From: Enterococcus termitis
GTDB taxonomy: Bacteria; Bacillota; Bacilli; Lactobacillales; Enterococcaceae
Assembly: GCF_001730305.1 (NCBI RefSeq)
Contig: NZ_MIJY01000002.1
Location: 1-64,000 of the forward strand
DNA length: 64,000 nucleotides
Direction: 5' to 3'
Both the position numbers and the translations under genes were made by a program. The notes under the pieces are model-generated. The model was not told where the DNA came from, ran no database searches, and worked only from the letters and a program-made list of their open reading frames with translations. Shown piece by piece: positions 1 to 8,507 of the stretch (the stretch's first letter is position 1; each line of letters opens with the position of its first letter).

Positions 1-120
1 AAAAAATCGGTTGTTGCGACCGTTCATTTATTAGTACGTATTATTTATCGGATGTTTTCCGATCAGTCCCGTTATAATGAACTTGGAGGAAGTTATTACA
101 AAATAGAAAGAATACTCTAA
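1..120 (+). pseudogene. C-terminal end of a probable IS110-family transposase (cut by window edge)
   Basis: The first 39 codons are open in frame 1 and end in TAA at 118-120. The encoded tail has the pattern VVATVHLLVRIIYRMF followed by YNELGGSYY, which resembles the extreme C-terminus of IS110-type transposases. In that family a hydrophobic helix with a HxLxRIIY-like motif ends the protein. Only the tail is visible, so the gene may be intact upstream. Assignment to IS110 rather than another transposase family is by memory of the motif and is tentative. Confidence 0.45.
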
Positions 121-149
121 CGGATAGCTGTTAAAGTGTTCTAGACCAA

Positions 150-187
150 TTAGGGCTAACTACGCATTAAGTAGGAGGTAGCCTTTT
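150..187 (+). terminator. Rho-independent terminator-like hairpin
   Basis: GGGCTAACTAC and GTAGGAGGTAGCC form an imperfect stem around a short loop, followed directly by seven T residues. It lies just after the transposase tail and may end its transcription or belong to the element's right end. Confidence 0.5.
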
Positions 188-219
188 TTTGTTTTTTTAC
201 CGTTTTAGTTTTCGTATAA

Positions 220-303
220 GAAGGGATTGCTTCTGCTTCCACTGTTTATTCGGATTACAAGTGAGTGGGATATGACTCGAAGAGTTATGTCCCACTCACT
301 TGT
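220..303. repeat. Dispersed intergenic hairpin repeat, copy A
   Basis: A conserved lead segment (GAAGGGATTGCTTCTGCTTC at 220) is followed by a 22-base-arm inverted repeat at 257-303, containing GTGAGTGGGATATGACTC, loop GAA, then GAGTTATGTCCCACTCAC. The same hairpin family recurs near 47811, 54744 and 57780, with a looser relative near 31711. The lead segment recurs almost unchanged at about 47772. Confidence 0.75.
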
Positions 304-499
304 ACTATCTTTAAAGAGTAAAAAAATAAATGTTTGTAAGTTTTTTGATTAATTAGCTTTATACATAGGTTCAAAAGTCTTGACTAATTTTATTTCAAAT
401 CCTAAGCATTTTTATACAAGTAAGTAAAAATTGTGAGCCTATCTTCTAGGATTAAGGATAAAATACTGTTTGTTTTATAAAGTGAGTACTTTTTTGATG

Positions 500-892
500 C
501 TATTCATTCATATAAACTTCTGAAATGGACCATATAAAGCCAAAAGGATCTTTGACGTTTGCGACTTTAAATTTATTAGGCACAACGGTGATCGGCATTT
601 CTAATGTACACCCTGCAGCCAAGGTTGTATCAACAAGTTCTTCCACATTATCACAAATCAGTTGAATACAAAATGGAGTACCGTTTAAGGTTAAAGGAGA
701 TGGACCACCTAAAGGTTGCTCATCAGCTAAAGCAAATAGACTTGCACCAATACTGAAACGACCAGATTTTATTTTTTCGGACGTATTCAATTCAATTTTT
801 TTTGCGTCAAATATTTTTTCATAAAAGTGCATAGCTTTCTCTGCATCAGGAACAAAAAGATTAATAGAAGCTTGCTTTATCGTAACACTCAT
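500..892 (-). CDS. VOC (glyoxalase/bleomycin-resistance fold) family protein
   Basis: About 130 residues with the PhnB/glyoxalase-like pattern: an N-terminal strand with LFVPDAEKAMHFYEKIF, a central LALADEQP segment and a C-terminal VKDPFGFIWSISE. PFG-x-W is the usual end of the second beta-alpha-beta-beta-beta motif. The start is placed at the internal ATG (MSVTIK) because GAGGGAC lies about 7 bases ahead; a longer reading frame to 943 has no ribosome binding site. The substrate cannot be told from sequence, and some relatives are metalloenzymes while others only bind ligands. It stands alone, facing away from the yqeG operon. Confidence 0.8.
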   Translation of the reverse strand: MSVTIKQASINLFVPDAEKAMHFYEKIFDAKKIELNTSEKIKSGRFSIGASLFALADEQPLGGPSPLTLNGTPFCIQLICDNVEELVDTTLAAGCTLEMPITVVPNKFKVANVKDPFGFIWSISEVYMNE

Positions 893-1029
893 TTGCAGTC
901 CCTCGTTTCTTTCATTATAGAAAAAGTGTACCATATAAAACAAAAGCTGAATAAATTTAGTGCTTATTACTTGAATGGTATGATACTGAATTTATGATCA
1001 GCATTTATAGAAATTTTTAGGAAAATACA

Positions 1030-1069
1030 GTATAATACATATTGGAGGAGTGCTAGCTTAGTACTCCTT
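1030..1069 (+). promoter_or_regulatory. Candidate promoter -10 and leader hairpin for the yqeG operon
   Basis: A perfect TATAAT sits at 1030-1035 with only a weak -35. It is followed by a hairpin with arms AGGAGT and ACTCCT (about 1046-1067) just ahead of yqeG. The hairpin could occlude or mimic a ribosome binding site; function is inferred. Confidence 0.45.
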
Positions 1070-1110
1070 TCATTATGAAAAGATTCATCGTGAGGATGAG
1101 AGGAGTTACT

Positions 1111-1638
1111 ATGTTTTCAAAATTTAAACCAACGTGGATGGTTGATGCAATTTATAAAATCACCCCTAACCAACTAAAAAAACTGGGTATCAAAGCTGTA
1201 CTGACTGATTTAGACAATACATTGATTGCTTGGGATAATCCTGACGGGACTGAAGAATTACTGACGTGGATTTTAGAGATGAAAAATGCTGGGATTCCAG
1301 TGGTCGTTGTTTCGAATAATAAATCTAGTCGAATCAAGCGCGTGGTAGAGAAATTTGACCTAGCTTATGTTTCTAGAGCATTAAAGCCGTCGACTAGAGG
1401 ATTTAGAGAAGCGGAAAAAATGCTTGGCTTGAAACCGGATGAGCTAGTGATGGTTGGAGATCAGATCATGACAGATATTCGCGGTGCTAATGCAGCGGGT
1501 ATTAGAAACATTTTAGTCCGCCCAATCGTTGACACCGATGGCTGGAATACACGAATCAATCGTTTTTTTGAACGTAAGATAATGAAACATTTAGAGAAGA
1601 AGCATCCAGATATGGTATGGAAAGGCGGACTAGAATGA
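1111..1638 (+). CDS. yqeG: YqeG family HAD IIIA-type phosphatase
   Basis: 175 residues. Motif I of the HAD superfamily is seen as LTDLDNTLIAW, motif II as VVSNNK, and motif III/IV as VMVGDQIMTDIRGAN. This fits the YqeG subfamily, which in Firmicutes heads the yqeH-containing operon. Start chosen at the ATG of MFSKFKP because GAGGAG precedes it by 6 bases; an upstream ATG at 1075 lacks a good site. The stop overlaps the yqeH start (ATGA), indicating translational coupling. The physiological substrate of the family is not settled in my knowledge; a role linked to ribosome maturation is inferred from context. Confidence 0.9.
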   Translation: MFSKFKPTWMVDAIYKITPNQLKKLGIKAVLTDLDNTLIAWDNPDGTEELLTWILEMKNAGIPVVVVSNNKSSRIKRVVEKFDLAYVSRALKPSTRGFREAEKMLGLKPDELVMVGDQIMTDIRGANAAGIRNILVRPIVDTDGWNTRINRFFERKIMKHLEKKHPDMVWKGGLE

Positions 1639-2750
1639 GTGAGAGTGAAGTAATTCACTGTATCGGCTGCGGTGCAGTCATCCAAACAGAACAGCCCAAT
1701 GAATTAGGATATACACCAAATGCGGCACTTGAAAAAGGATTGGCAACTGGTGAAGTTTATTGTCAACGTTGTTTTCGTTTAAGACATTATAATGACATAC
1801 AAGATGTCCATCTAACAGACGACGATTTTTTACGCTTGTTGAATGAATTAGGCCGTGAAGATGCATTGATCGTAAATGTGATCGATATTTTTGATTTTAA
1901 CGGATCGTTGATTCCCGGATTACATCGTTTTATCGGAGATAATCCTGTGTTGATGGTGGGCAACAAAGTGGATATTTTGCCCAAGTCTTTAAAGAAACCA
2001 AAAATGATTCAATGGATGAAAGAGCGGGCCCATGAAGAAGGTTTACGCCCAGTCGATGTTTTATTGACCAGTGCCAAGAAGCCGCAGGAAATGGAAGAGC
2101 TGCTTGAAATGATCGAAAAATATCGAGAAGGCAGAGATGTATATGTTGTTGGTGTGACAAATGTTGGAAAATCAACATTGATCAATCAAATCATCAAGCA
2201 AACAGCTGGGGTGAAAGATGTGATTACAACGTCACAATTTCCAGGTACAACATTGGATAAGATTGAAATTCCGCTTGATGATGGTCATTTTTTAATTGAT
2301 ACACCGGGAATCATCCATCGTCATCAAATGGCTCATTATTTAGGAAAGAAAGATTTAAAATTGATTGCACCTCAAAAAGAAATAAAGCCTAAGGTTTATC
2401 AGTTGAATTCAGAGCAGACATTATTTTTAGGCGGATTGGCACGGTTTGATTTTGTTCAAGGCGAGCGCAGTTCATTTATTGCGTATGTCTCAAATGATTT
2501 GTCGATCCATCGAACGAAGCTGGAAAAAGCAACAGCATTTTATGAAAAGCATGTAGGTGGCTTATTACAACCACCGCGTCCAGATGAAGTAGCAGAATTT
2601 CCAGAGTTGGTTCGCTTTGAGTTTTCAATCAAAGAAAAAACAGATATTGTTTTTGCTGGTCTGGGCTGGATCACTGTAACAGAGCCTTGTGTAGTCGCAG
2701 GTTGGGCACCGAAAGGCGTCGATGTTTTAAGAAGAAAGGCATTGATTTAA
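1635..2750 (+). CDS. yqeH: Ribosome biogenesis GTPase YqeH
   Basis: 371 residues, close to the usual size. A treble-clef zinc finger (CIGCG then CQRC) lies in residues ~8-45. The GTPase motifs appear in circularly permuted order: G4 NKVD, G5 SAKK, then G1 GVTNVGKST, G2 TT, and G3 DTPG. This permutation defines the YqeH/YlqF/RsgA group. YqeH acts in 30S subunit assembly in B. subtilis. The start ATG overlaps the yqeG stop by one base step, so the short form beginning MSESEV is chosen over an upstream in-frame ATG inside yqeG. Confidence 0.95.
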   Translation: MSESEVIHCIGCGAVIQTEQPNELGYTPNAALEKGLATGEVYCQRCFRLRHYNDIQDVHLTDDDFLRLLNELGREDALIVNVIDIFDFNGSLIPGLHRFIGDNPVLMVGNKVDILPKSLKKPKMIQWMKERAHEEGLRPVDVLLTSAKKPQEMEELLEMIEKYREGRDVYVVGVTNVGKSTLINQIIKQTAGVKDVITTSQFPGTTLDKIEIPLDDGHFLIDTPGIIHRHQMAHYLGKKDLKLIAPQKEIKPKVYQLNSEQTLFLGGLARFDFVQGERSSFIAYVSNDLSIHRTKLEKATAFYEKHVGGLLQPPRPDEVAEFPELVRFEFSIKEKTDIVFAGLGWITVTEPCVVAGWAPKGVDVLRRKALI

Positions 2751-2778
2751 AAACGAGGAATAGAGAGAAGGAAAATGA

Positions 2779-3090
2779 GTGGAATTAAGAGGAAAACAAA
2801 AACGCTATTTACGTAGTCAAGCACATCATTTACAGCCAATTTTTCAAATTGGTAAAGGCGGTCTAAATTCTGCAATGGTTGTACAGATCAATGAAGCATT
2901 GGAAAAACGTGAATTGATCAAAGTAACCTTGTTACAGAATACAGATGAAATTGCTGAAGAAGTAGCGGAAGCATTGAAAGCAGATATTCACTGTGAGATC
3001 GTTCAGATCATTGGTCGTGTCTTGGTTTTATTTAAACCATCATCAAAAGAAAAATACCAAAAAATCTCTAAAGAAGTTAAAGCAATTTAA
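2779..3090 (+). CDS. yhbY: YhbY family RNA-binding (CRM domain) protein
   Basis: 103 residues matching the single-domain CRM fold: LRGKQKRYLRSQAHHL at the N-terminus and the glycine loop QIGKGGLN typical of YhbY. The family associates with pre-50S particles. The start is GTG at 2779, with AGAAGG about 8 bases upstream; an ATG four bases earlier is in another frame. It lies 28 bases after yqeH and just before nadD in the conserved Firmicute order. Confidence 0.93.
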   Translation: MELRGKQKRYLRSQAHHLQPIFQIGKGGLNSAMVVQINEALEKRELIKVTLLQNTDEIAEEVAEALKADIHCEIVQIIGRVLVLFKPSSKEKYQKISKEVKAI

Positions 3091-3108
3091 ACCTTGGAGG
3101 GAAGCAAA

Positions 3109-3753
3109 ATGGGGACAAGTAGGAATGCTGCGTTAAAAGCACAAGTGATTGTTGAAGAAGCCAAGCTGTTTCAAAAACGGAAACAGGTAGGAATTTTAGG
3201 TGGCAACTTTAATCCGGTTCATCTAGCACATTTAGTGATGGCTGATCAGGTACAACAACAGCTTGGATTAGACAAAGTGTACTTGATGCCGACGTATTTA
3301 CCGCCTCATATAGATGAAAAAAAGACGATTGCTAGTGAGCATCGTCTCAATATGTTGGAATTAGCGATTGAGGACAATCAGAATTTAGCTATTGAACCGA
3401 TCGAGTTACTTCGCAAAGGTAAAAGCTATACATACGATACGATGAAGGCCTTGACCCAAAATAACCCTGATACAGATTATTATTTTATCATTGGCGGAGA
3501 CATGGTAGAATATTTACCAAAGTGGTATAAAGTCGATGAGTTGCTTACCTTAACAAATTTTGTGGGGATTCGCCGTCCGAATTATGCGACGATCACTCCC
3601 TATCCGATTATTTGGGTCGATGTACCGCAAATGGATATTAGTTCGACGCTGATTCGTGAAAAAATTAAAAATGGCTGTTCCACCCGTTACTTACTTCCTG
3701 ATAGTGTGATACACTATATAGAAGAAAAGAGGCTGTATGTCAATGAATTTTAG
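3109..3753 (+). CDS. nadD: Nicotinate-nucleotide adenylyltransferase
   Basis: 214 residues. The nucleotidyltransferase signature GGNFNPVHLAHL (the HxGH-type motif, here HLAH) and the C-terminal ISSTLIREKI are both present. NadD adenylates nicotinate mononucleotide to deamido-NAD in NAD synthesis. The ATG at 3109 is chosen because GGAGGG is 8 bases ahead; a TTG at 3094 overlaps that site. The end overlaps the start of yqeK by 17 bases. Confidence 0.95.
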   Translation: MGTSRNAALKAQVIVEEAKLFQKRKQVGILGGNFNPVHLAHLVMADQVQQQLGLDKVYLMPTYLPPHIDEKKTIASEHRLNMLELAIEDNQNLAIEPIELLRKGKSYTYDTMKALTQNNPDTDYYFIIGGDMVEYLPKWYKVDELLTLTNFVGIRRPNYATITPYPIIWVDVPQMDISSTLIREKIKNGCSTRYLLPDSVIHYIEEKRLYVNEF

Positions 3754-4348
3754 TGGCGCGTATACAACACTTAAACGTGAAGAACTGATGCAGGAAGTTC
3801 AGATGCATATGAGTGAACGCCGTTTTGTACACGTATTGGGCGTGGAGGAAACTGCTATTGCTTTAGCAGCTAAGTATGGCGCTTCAGAGGAAAAAGCGAG
3901 CATCGCAGCTTTAACTCATGACTATGCTAAAGAACGACCAAATGAAGAATTCGAATTGATCATCAAACGAGATGGTTATGATCCAGAACTTTTGAAATAT
4001 GGAAATGCGATTTGGCATGGCTTGGTCGGCGCCAGCATGGTAGAGCGGGAGCTTGGTATTGAAGATGAAGAGATTCTTCAAGCGATTCGCTTGCATACAA
4101 CCGGTGCGGCAGAAATGAGTTTGTTGGATAAAATTATTTACGTTGCAGATTATATTGAACCAGGTAGAAATTTTCCTGGTGTAGATGAAGCCAGAAAAAT
4201 TGCGCTGCGAGACTTAGATGAAGCTGTTGCTTTTGAAACCAAGCATACGTTAGTGTATTTAATTGAACAAGAACAAAAAATATATCCCAAGACTATTGAA
4301 ACATATAATTATTGGGTAAGTAAGAAAAGAGGAAAAGATCATAGATAG
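3737..4348 (+). CDS. yqeK: YqeK, HD-domain diadenosine tetraphosphate hydrolase
   Basis: 203 residues. The HD motif is seen as ALTHDYAKE, with further conserved histidines at WHGLVGASM and LHTTG, and a DYIEPGR segment typical of YqeK. The family hydrolyses Ap4A symmetrically. A second in-frame ATG 6 bases downstream has better spacing to AGAGG and may be the real start. The 3' end overlaps the apparent start of rsfS. Confidence 0.93.
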   Translation: MSMNFSGAYTTLKREELMQEVQMHMSERRFVHVLGVEETAIALAAKYGASEEKASIAALTHDYAKERPNEEFELIIKRDGYDPELLKYGNAIWHGLVGASMVERELGIEDEEILQAIRLHTTGAAEMSLLDKIIYVADYIEPGRNFPGVDEARKIALRDLDEAVAFETKHTLVYLIEQEQKIYPKTIETYNYWVSKKRGKDHR

Positions 4349-4694
4349 TCAACAGATTTTAGAAATCGCTGTAAAAGCAGCTGATTCAAAACGTGCAGAG
4401 GAAATTGTCGCTTTAGATGTGCATGAGATATCACTTTTGGCCGATTATTTCATGATTTGCCAAGCAACAAGTGAACGCCAAATCAATGCCATCGTAGAAG
4501 AAATTATTGAAAAAGAAGAAGAAGCACAAGTCGAAGTGAAGCGAGTTGAAGGAAAAGACGGCGGAAAATGGGTATTGATCGATTTAGGTGAGATCATTGT
4601 TCATGTATTCCAATCATCAGAACGTGCTTTTTATAATCTAGAAAAACTTTGGTCAGATGCACCAATGGTCGATCTTCACGCTTGGGTCGAGTAA
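4338..4694 (+). CDS. rsfS: Ribosomal silencing factor RsfS, with an apparent non-canonical start codon
   Basis: The frame encodes a full-length RsfS/Iojap protein of about 118 residues: DSQQILEIAVKAADSKRAEE, then DYFMICQATSERQ, then EGKDGGKWVLIDLGEIIVHVF. RsfS binds L14 and blocks subunit joining. Between the in-frame TAA at 4317 and GTG at 4419 there is no ATG, GTG or TTG. GTG 4419 would delete 27 conserved residues. GAGGA at 4329-4333 is well placed for ATC 4338 or ATA 4341, so a rare start codon overlapping the yqeK stop is inferred. The exact start is uncertain. Confidence 0.85.
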   Translation: MIDSQQILEIAVKAADSKRAEEIVALDVHEISLLADYFMICQATSERQINAIVEEIIEKEEEAQVEVKRVEGKDGGKWVLIDLGEIIVHVFQSSERAFYNLEKLWSDAPMVDLHAWVE

Positions 4695-4695
4695 T

Positions 4696-5433
4696 ATGAC
4701 ATACGAAACATTTGCTTTTGTATATGACGAAGTAATGGACGATAGCTTATATGATGAATGGCTGGCTTTTTCGAAGCGTCATTTACCCGAAGGGAAAAAA
4801 GAAGTTTTGGAAATGGCTTGCGGTACAGGTGCTTTGGCAGTGAATTTTGCCAAAGCTGGTTTTAATGTAACTGCACTAGATTTATCCGAAGAAATGTTGA
4901 TGATGGCGAGCAAGCGTGCAGCTGAGGAAGAAGTCCAAGTTCAGTTTGTTCAAGGAAATATGCTTGATCTATCTGAAATGGGTCAGTATGAGGCTGTTAC
5001 GTGTTTCTCCGATTCTTTGTGCTATATGTCAAATCGTCAAGAAGTCCAACAGGTCTTTGACGATGTTTATCAAGCGTTGGAAGATGAGGGTGTTTTTATC
5101 TTTGATGTGCACTCAGTTCATCAAGTAGATCGAGTATTTCCAGAGTATAGCTATCATTATCAAACAGAAGAATTTGCTTTTTTATGGGATAGTTATCCTG
5201 GGGAAAAAGAACATAGTATTGAACATTTTCTGACATTTTTTGTAAAAGAACATGAGAATGATGATGTATTTATCCGTCAAGATGAATTGCACCAAGAGCG
5301 AACGTATTCAATGGATAATTATTTGATGATGCTTGAAAGTGCGGGTTTTATGAATGTCGAGGTTTACGCTGATTTTACAGATGAGGCACCGACAGAGGAA
5401 AGTAAACGTTGGTTTTTTGTCTGTCAGAAATAG
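4696..5433 (+). CDS. yqeM: Class I SAM-dependent methyltransferase (YqeM-like)
   Basis: 246 residues. Motif I is VLEMACGTGALAVNFAK, the acidic end of strand 2 is TALDLS, and a CFSDSLCYM motif follows. The start ATG lies one base after the rsfS stop, in the position yqeM occupies in B. subtilis. The substrate is unknown. It is the last gene before a strong terminator. Confidence 0.88.
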   Translation: MTYETFAFVYDEVMDDSLYDEWLAFSKRHLPEGKKEVLEMACGTGALAVNFAKAGFNVTALDLSEEMLMMASKRAAEEEVQVQFVQGNMLDLSEMGQYEAVTCFSDSLCYMSNRQEVQQVFDDVYQALEDEGVFIFDVHSVHQVDRVFPEYSYHYQTEEFAFLWDSYPGEKEHSIEHFLTFFVKEHENDDVFIRQDELHQERTYSMDNYLMMLESAGFMNVEVYADFTDEAPTEESKRWFFVCQK

Positions 5434-5456
5434 TAAATGTTCAAGTGATAAAAGTG

Positions 5457-5497
5457 AGTAGAGTAAAGCGTATCAGCTTTTGCCCTACTCTTTTTTA
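5457..5497 (+). terminator. Rho-independent terminator after yqeM
   Basis: AGTAGAGTAAAGC pairs imperfectly with GCTTTTGCCCTACT and is followed by TCTTTTTT. It separates the yqeG-yqeM operon from tmcAL. Confidence 0.75.
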
Positions 5498-5523
5498 AAT
5501 AAGGTAGACAAAGGAGAAGACAG

Positions 5524-6693
5524 ATGAAAAGCTGCGGCATTATTGTTGAATATAATCCGTTTCATAATGGTCATTATTACCATGCAAAAATGGCTCGAGA
5601 GTTAAGTGGAGCTGATATAGTAATTGCTGTCATGAGTGGAAATTTCTTACAACGAGGAGAACCTGCAATCATCGATAAATGGACGAGAGCAAAAGAAGCG
5701 TTGGCTCATGGTGTTGATTTAGTGATTGAGTTGCCGTTTGCTTATGCTGTACAATCAGCAGATTATTTTGCGAAAGGTGGAGTCAAATTACTCCAAGCAC
5801 TTGAATGTGAAGCATTATGCTTTGGTACGGATAGTCAAAACGAGATGGATTATCAAGCATTTGGTTCATTTGTCAGTAAGCATCAAGAAGACATCGATCA
5901 ACGCTACCAGCAGATTAAAAATAATGGAATGAGCTATCCACAGCAAATGACAGAAGTTTTTCGCCAGCTGTATCCCCAATCAGGATTGGATTTTTCTACA
6001 CCAAATCATATCTTAGGAATGAGCTATGCAAAAGAGAATGCACTATATGCTCAGCCAATGAAGCTATATCCATTGAAAAGAGAACAGGCGGGCTACCACG
6101 ATTTGACGATCCATCAAGAATTTGCCAGTGCAACGGCGATTAGAAAAGCTGTTTTTGCGAATGAGTTAGATCAGATCCGCCAAGTGTTACCAGAGCAAGT
6201 GAGACTAGATTTAGAAGCGTCTTCTAACGTTTCATGGGAGGATTACTGGTCTTTATTAAAATATAAATTGATCAGCAACTCAATCAATGAGCTTCAGAGC
6301 ATTTATCAAATGAAAGAGGGGATCGAATACCGTTTGCAAGAAGCAGCTAAAACGTCGGATTCTTTTTCCACATTTATCAAACAAGCTAAAACAAAGCGCT
6401 ATACATGGACGCGTCTTCAACGTCTATCGACTTATATTTTAAATAACGTAAAGCAAGCAGAAATTGAGCAGGTTTGGCAGCATAGTTATTTGCAAGTCTT
6501 AGGTTTTACTGAACAAGGACAACGCTTCTTAAAAGAAAAGAAAAAGACCAGCCAATTACCTTTGCTGACAAAAATATCTAGAGATTCTGGAGAGCAGATG
6601 AGCTTAGCGATTCGCAGCGATCAGATTTATAGATTAGGAAATTCTAACATTTCAGAACAAAATTTTGGACGTATCCCAATTCGTTTGTCATAA
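5524..6693 (+). CDS. tmcAL: tRNA(Met) cytidine acetate ligase TmcAL
   Basis: 389 residues. The N-terminus [16 protein letters not shown] is the nucleotidyltransferase-like HxGH motif diagnostic of the YlbM/TmcAL family, followed by [14 protein letters not shown] and KWTRAKEAL. The enzyme makes acetylcytidine at the elongator tRNA-Met wobble position using acetate and ATP. AAGGAG precedes ATG by 8 bases. It is transcribed behind the yqeM terminator. Confidence 0.93.
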   Translation: MKSCGIIVEYNPFHNGHYYHAKMARELSGADIVIAVMSGNFLQRGEPAIIDKWTRAKEALAHGVDLVIELPFAYAVQSADYFAKGGVKLLQALECEALCFGTDSQNEMDYQAFGSFVSKHQEDIDQRYQQIKNNGMSYPQQMTEVFRQLYPQSGLDFSTPNHILGMSYAKENALYAQPMKLYPLKREQAGYHDLTIHQEFASATAIRKAVFANELDQIRQVLPEQVRLDLEASSNVSWEDYWSLLKYKLISNSINELQSIYQMKEGIEYRLQEAAKTSDSFSTFIKQAKTKRYTWTRLQRLSTYILNNVKQAEIEQVWQHSYLQVLGFTEQGQRFLKEKKKTSQLPLLTKISRDSGEQMSLAIRSDQIYRLGNSNISEQNFGRIPIRLS

Positions 6694-6706
6694 AAGCAAA
6701 AAACAC

Positions 6707-6735
6707 TTAACAAAAGTTCGTTTGACAAGTATAAT
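6707..6735 (+). promoter_or_regulatory. Sigma-A promoter for the YebC-family gene
   Basis: TTAACA at 6707-6712 and TATAAT at 6730-6735 are separated by 17 bases, a near-consensus housekeeping promoter about 60 bases before the start codon. Confidence 0.75.
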
Positions 6736-6795
6736 AAGAAAGGCACGACAATCATACAACTAAAAAACTATAATGAATGAAAGCGAAGTGAGAAT

Positions 6796-7515
6796 ATGGG
6801 TCGTAAGTGGGCAAATATTAAAGAGAAAAAAGCTGCCAAAGACGCGAATAATAGCCGAGTTTATGCAAAATTCGGAATTGAAATATACGTAGCAGCGAAA
6901 TCGGGTGATCCTGACCCACAAGCAAACCAAAAATTACGGTTTGTTATCGAGCGCGCAAAAACATATAATGTACCGAAACATATCATTGATCGAGCAATTG
7001 AAAAAGCGAAAGGTTCAGGAGACGAGCAGTATTCTGAATTACGCTATGAAGGTTTTGGGCCAAATGGTTCAATGGTGATCGTTGATGCATTAACAAACAA
7101 CGTGAATCGTACAGCTTCTGATGTACGTGCTGCCTTTGGTAAAAATGGCGGGAACATGGGTGTCAGTGGAGCAGTTGCTTATATGTTCGATCATACTGGT
7201 GTTATCGGCTTTGCTGGTGATGATGCAGATGATATTCTTGAGTATTTGATGGAAAAAGACATTGACGTAAGAGATGTCATGGAAGAAGAAGGCCAAATCA
7301 TTGTTTATACTGAACCAGAAGATTTCCATACTGTACAAGAAGCCCTAAAAGAAAAAGGGATTGAGGATTTCTCTGTGTCAGAATTAGAAATGATCGCTCA
7401 AAATGATGTTGAACTATCAGGTGAAGACTTAGAGAAATTTGAAAAAATGATCGATGTTTTAGAAGACCTTGATGACGTTCAAAAGGTGTATCATAACGTT
7501 GATTTAGGCGAATAA
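6796..7515 (+). CDS. YebC/PmpR family protein
   Basis: 239 residues, full length for the family. It begins [20 protein letters not shown] and contains [21 protein letters not shown] and [17 protein letters not shown], all hallmark YebC blocks. YebC proteins have been described as transcription regulators and, more recently, as factors easing translation of difficult motifs. The start begins with the highly conserved MGRKW. It is monocistronic, with its own promoter and a very strong terminator. Confidence 0.93.
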   Translation: MGRKWANIKEKKAAKDANNSRVYAKFGIEIYVAAKSGDPDPQANQKLRFVIERAKTYNVPKHIIDRAIEKAKGSGDEQYSELRYEGFGPNGSMVIVDALTNNVNRTASDVRAAFGKNGGNMGVSGAVAYMFDHTGVIGFAGDDADDILEYLMEKDIDVRDVMEEEGQIIVYTEPEDFHTVQEALKEKGIEDFSVSELEMIAQNDVELSGEDLEKFEKMIDVLEDLDDVQKVYHNVDLGE

Positions 7516-7521
7516 AGTAAA

Positions 7522-7572
7522 AAAATAGGATGAATGTTAGCAAAATAATGCTAACATTCATCCTATTTTTGT
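7522..7572. terminator. Strong terminator hairpin
   Basis: A 21-base nearly perfect inverted repeat (AAAATAGGATGAATG... with TGCTAA arms around a 6-base loop) ends in TTTTTG, immediately after the YebC-family stop. Because it is A-rich on one side and T-rich on the other it may act in both directions. Confidence 0.9.
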
Positions 7573-8507
7573 ATCTTTGGTATTAAATACTGTTACTTTA
7601 TATAGTGTACTAAATTTCAGTGTATGATTGATTCAGAGTGAGGAATACAAACTGATTTTTAAGTTTTATCCTACACTTTTTTTGTATTGTCCTTTTATTC
7701 ACAGATAAATTTATTTAACTTTTGAAGGAAAGCTCATCTTTAAATACATGAACAGATGGACGAATTTTTTTCTCTTAAAGTCTTTGATAAAGTAGCTGAT
7801 CATCAGCCTGCTGATGATCCTAAATAATTCAATAATAGATCTTTTTCTTATTCTCCTCTTCTGTATACCCAACCGATATATTAAAAAAATAAATATCTTT
7901 TTATTTATCATAGAATTATAGGTCTTATTTGTTGCCGTGTGTAAAATAGGATAATTTATAAGAAAAGTGAGCGAAAATGGTGGCTAAAAGATAAAAATAG
8001 AGAAATCAAAATAAACGCAAAAAAACCTTCATACACACACTATATGAAGGGAAACACAATATGAAAAAACTAAGAACAAATGTATATTACCATTTTTTTT
8101 TCAATTTCTCAAATATTTAGCTTTTTATCGAAATTTTTGAGAAAATCGGCGAGCCGAAGTAAACTTTAATGTATTGCTTGTTTTTCGTTATTTTATTTAG
8201 ACAAAAGAAAAATGATTAGAAAAAAGATAGAAATTAAATAACGGTCTATTTATTATAAGTTACGATTTCATAAAAGGATTATTCTTTAAAAAATAATAAT
8301 TGAATAGAGTGAAAATGAAAAAAGATAGGCTGATTAAAAAATGAAGTGTTATTAATAGTATTTATTTGAGTTTTTTCATTTCAAATATTTTACTTTATTG
8401 ATTTATCAGTATAGAATCAATTCAAAACTTATTGTTTAAATGTTTTTTTAGAAATATATAGATAATACTTTGCTTGTTTTGATTATATTCTTGAGGAGGA
8501 GAAGAAG
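7573..8507. other. AT-rich gene-free region with short palindromes
   Basis: About 935 bases without a convincing gene. It contains a perfect 10-base inverted repeat with a 2-base gap (GATCATCAGC / GCTGATGATC, 7798-7819) and a hairpin with arms CCTTCATA and TATGAAGG (8026-8050). A 66-codon minus-strand frame has no ribosome binding site. The distal part is presumably the regulatory region for the WxL cluster. No clear promoter is visible. Confidence 0.6.

Larger units (their letters stand above)
121..499. other. Intergenic gap with terminator-like and dispersed hairpins
   Basis: This 379-base gap has no gene. It contains a terminator-like hairpin with T7 (about 150-187) and a copy of a dispersed inverted repeat (220-303). 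The remaining AT-rich bases up to the VOC gene show nothing recognisable. Confidence 0.6.

Noticed and set aside
7711-7911. 66-residue minus-strand frame in the AT-rich gap
   Set aside because: No ribosome binding site and low-complexity Ile/Lys/Phe composition typical of random AT-rich sequence.
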